Positions 28,980 through 36,586 of a DNA stretch of 64,000 nt are shown here, one piece after another. The translations under genes were made by a program, and so were the position numbers. Within the stretch, counting starts at the first letter, position 1; every line of letters starts with the position of its first letter. Source of the DNA: Mucilaginibacter sp. KACC 22773 (lineage in GTDB: Bacteria; Bacteroidota; Bacteroidia; Sphingobacteriales; Sphingobacteriaceae); the NCBI RefSeq assembly GCF_028736215.1, contig NZ_CP117883.1:3410001-3474000 (forward strand), given 5' to 3'. Under the pieces are notes generated by a model. The model was not told the origin of the DNA, did no database searches, and saw only the letters and a list, made by a program, of their open reading frames with translations.

Positions 28980-31156
28980 TACAATGCAGGATTAACAATA
29001 AAGTATTCGGTTGTATAATTGGGGCTTGGCATATATTGGCTGTAGCCTATTGAAAAATGATAATTTCGGTCTAATGAATAAATAAAAATATCCTCCGAAG
29101 GCATGTATATCCTCAAGTGACCGGACTGCTCTGCAACAAGTGCCAGTTGGTATTTTTGAAAAATAATATTTTCGGGAGAGGTTAAATTTGTTTGAAAAAG
29201 ATCTAATAAAAACAGCCTGGAATTAGACATTTCATCAGTGATGAGGCCTTTTATCAAGGTATTTTCATTTTGGGTAATTCCCAGAATAATTTTATTAGGG
29301 ATTGTATCGTCCTTGGTCTTTAGTGCTACACCATTTACAACTTGTCCACTGTCTGTAAAATAAGTAAGTGTATAGTAATATGGTTCCGGCAGATGATATG
29401 ATTTATCCTCCGACGCAGCCTCGGACGCCGATGCGCTGGAGTTGGTATTATTGGTCAATGCATTCGTCACCGAAATTGCAGAATTCAAAATATCAACAGC
29501 TTCTGTCACATAAGTAACCCGCTGCAAAGAAGGAGATAAATCCAGACCTGTGTCCAATGTGTCGCTTACTATTGTTGTCTGGACTGCGCTAATACCTAGC
29601 TGACTTTTATCGACATAATGATTGATAAGGTTTATCCTTGCCGATGACATCGCTGAATAATCATTGAGTCCTCCGTTTTTAAACAAAGAATCAGCTTTAA
29701 TTAAACCGAACACATCATCAAAAAAGTCTGGGGACTCCAGTTTATTCTGGGTGGTGCCTGTTTGACTTGCATCAGGGCTAGCAACATAAGTATAGACTAC
29801 ACCTTGATATAAAAAGATGTTAAAAGTTGAAATATTTAATTTAGCGTCAGCCACCGCGACCGATGAATTTATAATTGAAATACCATTTGTATAAGTATTG
29901 GTCAGCGTCCCCCCGCTAATTTCCACCCGCAAGCTGTCCGGCCCACAAAAATTATTACTCTGGGCATTTGATATCTCCGCCACCTGACCATACAACATGG
30001 TATTTACGTTATTATCGGTGACAAACTGTAAATAAAGTGTATTGTCAGTTTCACTATGAGTTTGCGAAGATTCATCAATGATCAAAGGCCAGCCATTCGT
30101 CCCATAAGTTCTTTCTGCAAGGCTATCTACAGTTATTCCTATTTTAAGCGAGTTGCTGTTGGTGTCGCTAATGGCGTAATTTCCGTAGAAATTATAAGAC
30201 CTTGTCCGGTCACTCTGGATGTATATATATAATCTGTTTTTGGTAAAGAACTTACTCACCATCAGGTCATAAATATCGGTCCCTTTTTTGTTCACTTTGG
30301 CACCGCTGACGTTCATAATAACAGTACCGGTATCAATAGCGTGAAAGCCAAAGTAGGCGGCGACATCAAGGAACTGGAAGATCTGCTCTTTAATAACCTT
30401 GTTCTGAACGTCACTGTTCGTAACCGAGGTCATTATCGAGGCTTTCGGCGCACGGGCATAGGCCATGTCAAAAACAAATTCGTCGTTGGGAACAGGCAAT
30501 TTATAGTCGCCATAATTTAAAACAACGTCGATGCCGCATTCTCCGGCCGCAAATGTTCCCAGTGAGGAGCCCATGGCTACATTGGGCAACTCAAAAGCTG
30601 TAAGACCGGATTCCTCACTCGTACCGCCGTTGTCTACGTATTCCGATTGTTTGAAAAACAAATCGCTTAACAGCATTTCCGGGGTTTGATGCGCCGGGTC
30701 GAAACCGATGTAAGACGCCAGGAAATCGGGCACGGCACCTCCGGGATCCGTACCGGAATGAAAAGCCAGGAAGCTGGCGTTGATGTTGTTGATGAAATCA
30801 GAGGTCGTACCATCGGCCGCTTTGACCAGGTTACCGGTAAAAAAATCGATAAGGCTGAGTCCCCGGTATATAAAATACTTGATATTGAAACCCTGGATGG
30901 GTTGCGTGTAGGGGCGCATGATCACATTCACCTTATCGGTGCTTCCTGCCTGGGGTTGCACGAGGACAACACCGCGGCAGATCGCGTAAACCTTATTATC
31001 GCCCAGGGAGATATTAAAGCTGCTGGTGATGCGGAATTCCGATTCAGAAGCCGGGCCGAATGCCTGCTCCGCCGTCTGGCTGATCGTCGCCGGGTCTGTA
31101 AAAAAATGCGATTTCGGCACAAATTTGGAAATAAAATTATTTTGCTGATCGGCCAT
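28979..31156 (-). CDS. 725-aa leaderless protein upstream of toxin, function unknown
   Basis: 725 residues starting MADQQNNFISKFVPKSHFF, with no signal peptide and no clear membrane segment. It is beta-rich with many Asn, Ser and Thr residues (NTYTNGISIINSSVAVADAK); a Ser/Ala-rich patch (NTNSSASASEAASEDKS) near residue 590 looks like a flexible linker. The stop overlaps the toxin start by one base (TAATG), so the two proteins are probably made in step, as for a toxin and its chaperone, adaptor or carrier. The first part (GC-rich; 37 G+C in the 60-base line at 30721) and the second part (AT-rich) differ in composition. I do not recognise the family. Confidence 0.6.
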   Translation of the reverse strand: MADQQNNFISKFVPKSHFFTDPATISQTAEQAFGPASESEFRITSSFNISLGDNKVYAICRGVVLVQPQAGSTDKVNVIMRPYTQPIQGFNIKYFIYRGLSLIDFFTGNLVKAADGTTSDFINNINASFLAFHSGTDPGGAVPDFLASYIGFDPAHQTPEMLLSDLFFKQSEYVDNGGTSEESGLTAFELPNVAMGSSLGTFAAGECGIDVVLNYGDYKLPVPNDEFVFDMAYARAPKASIMTSVTNSDVQNKVIKEQIFQFLDVAAYFGFHAIDTGTVIMNVSGAKVNKKGTDIYDLMVSKFFTKNRLYIYIQSDRTRSYNFYGNYAISDTNSNSLKIGITVDSLAERTYGTNGWPLIIDESSQTHSETDNTLYLQFVTDNNVNTMLYGQVAEISNAQSNNFCGPDSLRVEISGGTLTNTYTNGISIINSSVAVADAKLNISTFNIFLYQGVVYTYVASPDASQTGTTQNKLESPDFFDDVFGLIKADSLFKNGGLNDYSAMSSARINLINHYVDKSQLGISAVQTTIVSDTLDTGLDLSPSLQRVTYVTEAVDILNSAISVTNALTNNTNSSASASEAASEDKSYHLPEPYYYTLTYFTDSGQVVNGVALKTKDDTIPNKIILGITQNENTLIKGLITDEMSNSRLFLLDLFQTNLTSPENIIFQKYQLALVAEQSGHLRIYMPSEDIFIYSLDRNYHFSIGYSQYMPSPNYTTEYFIVNPAL

Positions 31157-31193
31157 ATTTTGTTGTAATTACTTTGGTTAATGGTTAGGAAGC

Positions 31194-33626
31194 CTATAAA
31201 AACTGGATCGTCGCCGCCTGTAGGCTCTTATTGTATTTCAATAAGCCCAACTTATAGGATGTGGCCACGTTGGAGTTGTGATTCGAGATCTTGGTATTCA
31301 GATTTTTTGAATCTGAAGATACCCCGGAGCCGTTCATATTGACAATATTGGTCCCGTTTTTCACCATGGTACCACCTTTATAGGTAGCCAGTTCCAGCTT
31401 AAAGTCCCCCGAAGTGGCATAGCCATACCATACAGCATATAAGCCTACCTGGATAATATTAGGAGCGTTCGGGTAAGTATTTATAAAGCTCTTGATCCCG
31501 ATTAACACCCCCTCGACTCCATCAGTGCTGGTATTGTCAAAGGCCCACCATAATTTGGCATCCTGTTCCGGAACCGTACCTATGGGGATTGTCCGGTTAT
31601 TATTGGCATTATTATTAGCCCAGCCGATATACTGGCCATCGATATTCGTACTATTACCTTCGAAACCGACCATGATATCCAGGTCATCACCGCCCGCCAG
31701 TACCCAACTATATCTCACCACCATAAAATCGAATTCCGGGAGGATGATCGTACTGTTGTCGACAATGCTGATCTGCCTGACCAATGGATCTGAGCCGGCT
31801 TTAGTCGCAGTAATTGTGGCATTACGGTCATCTCCCGGTGTATTATTACCTGCGATCGTCAAAGTCGCCCCGGCGAATACGCCCTCTGTACTCGTGAAGG
31901 TATAACTGCTTGTAATGTCATCGTGTGCGCCGTTGGAGTAGCTGCCGATCACTGTATAGGTATTGCTGCTACCTTCCTTCACAATCGCCGGCCCGGATAT
32001 CACTATAGATACATAGGTCGATTTATCAACGATATTGATCTGTTTGGAAAGAGAGTCCGACCCGTTTTTCGCAGCGGTAATCGTTGCTGTGCGCGAATTC
32101 CCGGCTGTATCGTCAGACGGAATGGAAAGCGTCGCACCGGAAAACGTTCCATCCGAGCTCGTAAAGCCATATTGCGCCGTCAGGTTGAGTTTAAGCCCGT
32201 TATCGTACGATGCCATTACACTGTAAGCCGCGCTGCCCCCTTCGTTAACCGTATCCGGTCCGGTAACGACCGTTGATTGCAATACCGGTGTCGCCGCGGT
32301 AATCATATTGGTGGCCACATGGTACGTTAACTTAAGGATAGATAGCAGGTCATCCTGTAGATGACTGCCCGTCGCGCCCGGCCCGGCTATGCTGTTATAG
32401 GACACAATCCCGAGAGAGCTGCCCCCGGTAACCGTGGGAATATAGCTGCCGCTCTGCCCCTGCATGGCCATTACCGTGTCCGGACTCTTTAAGGCGTAAG
32501 CGCCCGAGATCTGGCCGGCGGCCGATGCCCTGCCCATGAGCTCAAATTCAAAGTCCGGCTGACTGGGGTATTCGGCCAGCAATTTGGGTATATTGTATTC
32601 GAAGCGCCAGCTCAACCGGTTCCCGGCCTGGGTGATCAGGTCAGATGCCAGGATGTAAGCGTTTTGCGGGGCGGCCTCCGCTAAAACAAAATTTTTTCCC
32701 GTGTAGGCATTGAGCGAACCCTGCGCAACCGCCGGGCTGGAGATCCGGCCGATCACATCCATATTGCCGATATCGAAGATATCAACGACAAGTACGCCGG
32801 GCACCGGGGAGACATCGGTGATGGTGATCTGCTTCGTCAGCTGGCTGACCCCGTTTTTGAAAGCGGTGATCGTTGATTGCCGGGTATCACCGGCAATGCT
32901 GTTTTTCGCGGCGATAAAGCTGTTACCCAAAAAGCTGCCGTCGGGACATTCGAACACGTAATCTCCGGTGAAATCCACTGTTGTCCCATCTGAATAGGAA
33001 GCGATTACGATATACACCGCGCTGCCCCCCTCACTTACACTATCTGGCCCGCTGATCATCAATGATTCCAGGATACCAGGTGTGGTATCAACCACATTGA
33101 CAAGTTTGCTCAGCGTTGGCGTGCCGGCCTGAGCGGCACTTATCGTTGCATTCCTGGAATCGTGCGTCATGCTGTTTAAAGGAACCGTGAATTTATTGCC
33201 GTCAAATGCACCATAGTCCGCCGTAAAAACATATCCATCGGTTTTATCCAGTACAGAGCCATCAGAGAAGTTAAGTAATACCAGGTAAGTGGCAGATTGC
33301 CCTTCTTTAATGGAAGCCGGCCCCGCGATAATGCTGTCCAGCGGAACTTTACAGGTACTGAATTCCAGGGTTTTGATTCCCGACCAGCCGGTCGTCCCCA
33401 ATACCCTTGCCCCGATGGAGTAGCCGCCACAATTCAGTGAGCCCGCGAACTGCGCTGTCCGCTGGTCGGCAACCAGCGCTCCGTCCAGGTACCATTCATA
33501 GGCCAGGACAGCAGCCTGATCCGCCGGCGTATCAAAAAGGAGCGAAAAAATTACGGCAACGGACGGAAAATAGGAATCCCCGGTCAACGAGAATCCAGGC
33601 CCGTTTAGGCAAACAATATTAGACAT
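31194..33626 (-). CDS. Ig-like repeat protein, first gene of the giant-protein operon
   Basis: 810 residues from the ATG at 33626, no signal peptide. Four bacterial Ig-like repeats of about 85 residues share the pattern SGP-x(2-3)-V-x-EG-x-S-A-x-Y and end G-x-x-x-L-x-KQI-x-IVD; they lie at about 97-181, 187-272, 450-535 and 540-624, that is, two pairs around a 180-residue insert. The first 95 residues look like another Ig/PKD-type module (YEWYLDGALVADQRTAQF) and the last 180 (FDFMVVRYSWVLAGGDDLDIM onward) form a separate domain. Such repeats usually form rods in adhesins or phage tail proteins. The gene heads the operon; the next gene begins 37 bp after its stop. Confidence 0.7.
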   Translation of the reverse strand: MSNIVCLNGPGFSLTGDSYFPSVAVIFSLLFDTPADQAAVLAYEWYLDGALVADQRTAQFAGSLNCGGYSIGARVLGTTGWSGIKTLEFSTCKVPLDSIIAGPASIKEGQSATYLVLLNFSDGSVLDKTDGYVFTADYGAFDGNKFTVPLNSMTHDSRNATISAAQAGTPTLSKLVNVVDTTPGILESLMISGPDSVSEGGSAVYIVIASYSDGTTVDFTGDYVFECPDGSFLGNSFIAAKNSIAGDTRQSTITAFKNGVSQLTKQITITDVSPVPGVLVVDIFDIGNMDVIGRISSPAVAQGSLNAYTGKNFVLAEAAPQNAYILASDLITQAGNRLSWRFEYNIPKLLAEYPSQPDFEFELMGRASAAGQISGAYALKSPDTVMAMQGQSGSYIPTVTGGSSLGIVSYNSIAGPGATGSHLQDDLLSILKLTYHVATNMITAATPVLQSTVVTGPDTVNEGGSAAYSVMASYDNGLKLNLTAQYGFTSSDGTFSGATLSIPSDDTAGNSRTATITAAKNGSDSLSKQINIVDKSTYVSIVISGPAIVKEGSSNTYTVIGSYSNGAHDDITSSYTFTSTEGVFAGATLTIAGNNTPGDDRNATITATKAGSDPLVRQISIVDNSTIILPEFDFMVVRYSWVLAGGDDLDIMVGFEGNSTNIDGQYIGWANNNANNNRTIPIGTVPEQDAKLWWAFDNTSTDGVEGVLIGIKSFINTYPNAPNIIQVGLYAVWYGYATSGDFKLELATYKGGTMVKNGTNIVNMNGSGVSSDSKNLNTKISNHNSNVATSYKLGLLKYNKSLQAATIQFL

Positions 33627-34187
33627 TATGCAGGTATTAGTGGTAGACTTCTTTTGTTATAAGAACCGTTTCAAAGCTTATTTATTATAATAAAGTTAGG
33701 TTTTATTTTTATTGCTTATTATTATTTTACTATTTCTTTTATGTTAAATCAGCATTCACCCCCGGGAACTATTCGCCTATGTTCGCGAATCTGACTTTTT
33801 TTCCTTATGTACGCAGTTAGCTTAAAAAAATAAATTTTCTTTCTAATTAATCTCCGGGGCCGTCAATTCCGGCTTTAAACCGCTTCAATTACAGGCTCCC
33901 GGATTTTACTTTATAGTTAAATATTCCATTTCTCAAAAATAATTTTCTAAAGCTATAGCATATTATTTTAAATAACAATAGGTGTTTTCACCGTATTTTA
34001 ATTTTTATGTGCTGATTCGGCAGCACCGCTTGCTTCGCCTTGCAATTTCTTTTTCAGACAAAACAAAAATACTAATATTATTAGCAAAGTCAAATTAAAA
34101 CGTTCAAAAAACTTATCCACATTAAATGGGGTGCCTAAAATATCACCAAGTAAACGTAACTTAGGGTAAGAAAACGACAAACGACCG
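33627..34187. other. AT-rich intergenic region with divergent promoters
   Basis: This stretch separates the giant-protein operon from the divergent AraC-type gene and must hold both promoters. I see long A/T runs, a 6-bp dyad ATTCGC/GCGAAT (33771-33776 and 33785-33790) that could bind a regulator, and on the minus strand a TAAGCTTTG sequence about 46 bp before the operon start that is close to the Bacteroidota -7 element. I see no convincing gene. Confidence 0.4.
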
Positions 34188-35003
34188 ATGCGGTATGCAG
34201 AATTTCGTCCTCAAGGCATTTTGAAGCATTACATACAGTGTTATTTTGTGTGCGGATCTGATATTGCTGGGTTCACACAGGACAAGGTGTTTGCAAGCGG
34301 GCATGTGGAAATCATGTTCAATTTGGGGACATTTGGCTTTCAGCAGATCAGGGACGGCGGGCTGGTCAAACAACCCGGCATCCAGTTATGGGGACAAACC
34401 ATTCTGCCTTTTACTTTTGCTGCCGGCGGCAGGCACGAGATGTTAGGCATCCGGTTTTTCCCCCATACGGCTGCGTTCTTTTTTGAGGAGCGCATAGCAG
34501 CATTTAATAATCAGCTCATCGATTTTGCGGAAATCGGCGGCAAGGCCGCGCTGCTGCTGCATGCAAAACTGATGGAAACCGGCCGCCTGGACCGGCGTAT
34601 AGCATTGGTGGAAGAGTTTTTACTGTCCAGGCTTTCGCTTTCGGAAAGGAAACTCGGCAAAGCAGCGCTGGTCAATAGTATCATGCGCGAATTAACCGAG
34701 GATGATTTTTTTGAAAATATCAACGCTATTGCCTCGCGGTATGGCGTTTCATCACGTTATCTTCAAAAGGTGTTTTTGAAGTATTCCGGCCTAAGTCCTC
34801 ATCTTTTCAGCAAGATAGCCCGGTTTCAAAAAAGCCTGCATATGGTCGTTGAAAAAGAGATCCCGCTGACTACCATTGCACACGAATGCGGGTATTTCGA
34901 TCAATCCCATTTTATCAAAGACTTTAAGTTTTTTACCGGCTCGGCACCTTCGAGGTTTTCTCCTGAAAGTTCTACCGATCTGTCCGCCGCGCTTCCGAAT
35001 TAA
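34188..35003 (+). CDS. AraC-family transcriptional regulator
   Basis: 271 residues. The N-terminal half starts MRYAEFRPQGILKHYIQCYFV and has the cupin-like pattern of the DUF6597 sensor domain (ASGHVEIMFNLG, LGIRFFPHTAAFFF). The C-terminal 100 residues form a double helix-turn-helix of AraC type (INAIASRYGVSSRYLQKVF, TTIAHECGYFDQSHFIKDF, GSAPSRF). It is divergent from the large minus-strand operon and 78 bp upstream of a small secreted NTF2-fold protein gene. It may control either side; the sequence does not decide which. Confidence 0.85.
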   Translation: MRYAEFRPQGILKHYIQCYFVCGSDIAGFTQDKVFASGHVEIMFNLGTFGFQQIRDGGLVKQPGIQLWGQTILPFTFAAGGRHEMLGIRFFPHTAAFFFEERIAAFNNQLIDFAEIGGKAALLLHAKLMETGRLDRRIALVEEFLLSRLSLSERKLGKAALVNSIMRELTEDDFFENINAIASRYGVSSRYLQKVFLKYSGLSPHLFSKIARFQKSLHMVVEKEIPLTTIAHECGYFDQSHFIKDFKFFTGSAPSRFSPESSTDLSAALPN

Positions 35004-35081
35004 AGTGTTCCGATTTTTACAATTTACCCTCCTTGTATCCGGATAACTTTGGGTCATTATTCCATTAATCAACCAAGGTCC

Positions 35082-35540
35082 ATGAAAACAAAACACATGT
35101 TAGCAGCAGTAATCGGGTTAACTTATACTATTGCCTGTAATTATTGCGCCGCCCAGGCATCCGGCAATCCCGCCAGGAAATCTATTGAAAAAAACAACAA
35201 GCTTTATGTTGCGCTATTTACAAGAGCCGACAAATCTATTGTCAATTTATATACGGAAGATGCGGCTTTGTTCGCCCCGAACATGTCTCCGATAGCCGGT
35301 AAAAAAGCACTGGTAAAAGATTTTGATGATACCTTCAAAGCAGGAAAAGTAAAAGGTGTTCATTTCCAAACCATAAATGTATATGGAAACGGCGCCGAGT
35401 TCCTGACAGAAGAAGGAAATTGGCGGGTATTTGGCAGGGACGGCAAAACTATTGATGAGGGCAAGTATTTAAAATTGTGGAAACTGACCAAAAGCGGATG
35501 GAAAATTTTCAGGGATGCTTTCAATAGTAATCATAAATAA
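35082..35540 (+). CDS. secreted NTF2-fold (DUF4440/SnoaL-like) protein
   Basis: 152 residues from the ATG at 35082 (MKTKHMLAAVIGLTYTIA), with a signal peptide ending near CAAQA. The mature part follows the SnoaL/DUF4440 pattern: an N-terminal helix, DKSIVNLYTEDAALFAPNM, GKKALVKDFDDTFKAG, then beta-strands ending YLKLWKLTKSGWKIFRDAF. The family has a cone-shaped pocket and ranges from isomerases to binding proteins, so the substrate is unknown. I start at the methionine before the hydrophobic segment rather than 11 codons earlier. It lies downstream of, and in the same direction as, the AraC regulator. Confidence 0.8.
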   Translation: MKTKHMLAAVIGLTYTIACNYCAAQASGNPARKSIEKNNKLYVALFTRADKSIVNLYTEDAALFAPNMSPIAGKKALVKDFDDTFKAGKVKGVHFQTINVYGNGAEFLTEEGNWRVFGRDGKTIDEGKYLKLWKLTKSGWKIFRDAFNSNHK

Positions 35541-35680
35541 CTGTAGCCTGGGTCACTGCATAAAAATGGGTAACACGCTACAGGGCACTTTGCGCGGTGC
35601 AAGCGGCGCGTCAGGCAATAATTAATTTAGTGATGATGTAATTATAATAATTCGTTTTCGGCTAACTCTTCCCAATATCA

Positions 35681-35705
35681 GTGCGGCGGACGGGACTCGA
35701 ACCAT
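35681..35705 (-). other. tRNA 3'-end fragment, possible attachment site
   Basis: On the minus strand the sequence reads GGTTCGAGTCCCGTCCGCCG followed by CAC. This is a T-loop (TTCGAGT), the 3' strand of a T-stem (CCCGT), a 7-nt acceptor strand (CCGCCGC) and a discriminator base. The upstream bases do not complete the T-stem and no anticodon arm or 5' acceptor GCGGCGG precedes it, so it is only the 3' tail. Such tails are left where integrative elements recombine into tRNA genes. The matching whole tRNA is not in the window as far as I can see. Confidence 0.45.
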
Positions 35706-35780
35706 TATCCTCTATACTTAATTGTCTACGATTTGATGTTTTATAAATCAAATCCAAGAGGTAACCGAATAATTTATTAA

Positions 35781-35818
35781 AAAAGGGGCTGACACAGTTT
35801 ATTTTACAGCCCCTTTTC
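35781..35818 (-). terminator. intrinsic terminator of the Rhs operon
   Basis: An 11-bp inverted repeat, AAAAGGGGCTG (35781-35791) and CAGCCCCTTTT (35808-35818), has a 16-nt loop. On the minus strand the hairpin is followed by a T run, and it lies about 45 bp after the last gene of the Rhs operon. This is a standard intrinsic terminator. Confidence 0.8.
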
Positions 35819-35862
35819 AACATAACATTTTTATTCATCCATTTTAAACAGGCTCTTGTTTA

Positions 35863-36570
35863 TTATAATTCCTTTTTTAGTTTTTCAAATAATTCGATAT
35901 CTCGTTTTCTTCTAAGGATAATTTGCAAATATAATGATGCCCCCATAATTAAGGTAAATGGTAAAAATTTTGAATAATATATAATATTCATCACGATAGC
36001 GGCTATAAATAACCCGGTTAGAATGATTAACGCTGTAATTCCTCCTTTAGACGCATAAAAGGGCGGATTTAACAAAATCTGTTTATTGAAGGAATATATT
36101 TCCTTAAAAACAGCAAGGCTTACATTGCTGTCCATTTCCGATGTATCTTCTTTTATTTTTTCTTCATTAACAAAAGTGCATTGAAACTTCGTTGAATCCT
36201 GAAAAAACAATTTTAATGTCGAAGTTTTTTTAGATGTGGAGCTTAAAACGCAGGATTGTATATCTTCGTATTTAAAATGATGCTGTTTTTCAAGCATTTC
36301 TGTTTTGTAGTTGAAGATTTCCAATAAAACAAATTCATCATCGAACGTAAATTTAATTTGCTTTAAAAACTTTAATCTCAAAGGCTTATTGAAAACAAGC
36401 GGGGCAACGATAAAAACAAAGAATCCAAGTACTGCTAACAGTGGAGACTGAAATTTAGATGCCAGTGAAATAGAGAGATAGCCTCCGAACAACATATATA
36501 TAAACAGTAACAATGCGAAAATTTTAACATACGAGATTGTTGAAGTGATATTTCTTTTATCTAATTTCAT
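35863..36570 (-). CDS. multipass membrane protein, probable Rhs immunity protein
   Basis: 235 residues with two N-terminal transmembrane segments (FALLLFIYMLFGGYLSISLA, LLAVLGFFVFIVAPLVF), a central beta-rich cytoplasmic domain of about 95 residues resembling a bacterial PH-like fold (FTFDDEFVLLEIFNYKTEM, SCVLSSTSKKTSTLKLFF), and two C-terminal segments (TALIILTGLFIAAIVMNIIYY, FLPFTLIMGASLYLQIIL). It starts 16 bp after the stop of the Rhs protein with a variable tip, which is the normal place for an immunity gene. A membrane-located immunity protein suits a membrane-active toxin. The assignment comes from position and topology, not from a recognised family. Confidence 0.6.
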   Translation of the reverse strand: MKLDKRNITSTISYVKIFALLLFIYMLFGGYLSISLASKFQSPLLAVLGFFVFIVAPLVFNKPLRLKFLKQIKFTFDDEFVLLEIFNYKTEMLEKQHHFKYEDIQSCVLSSTSKKTSTLKLFFQDSTKFQCTFVNEEKIKEDTSEMDSNVSLAVFKEIYSFNKQILLNPPFYASKGGITALIILTGLFIAAIVMNIIYYSKFLPFTLIMGASLYLQIILRRKRDIELFEKLKKEL

Positions 36571-36586
36571 GAGCTAATATAAAAAA

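Larger units (their letters stand above)
35541..35862. other. intergenic region between secreted NTF2-fold gene and Rhs operon
   Basis: Apart from the tRNA fragment and the terminator listed separately, I see no gene here. The part from 35545 to 35680 has no long open frame or repeat that I can support. Confidence 0.5.

Noticed and set aside
9141..33626. Prophage or contractile-injection cluster
   Set aside because: No tail sheath, tube, baseplate, AAA ATPase, capsid, terminase or integrase gene is present; only fibre-like modules are seen.
33998..34180. 60-codon minus frame with a hydrophobic stretch (LTLLIILVFLFCL)
   Set aside because: It begins with TTG inside the AraC promoter region, is AT-rich by composition and has no recognisable family.
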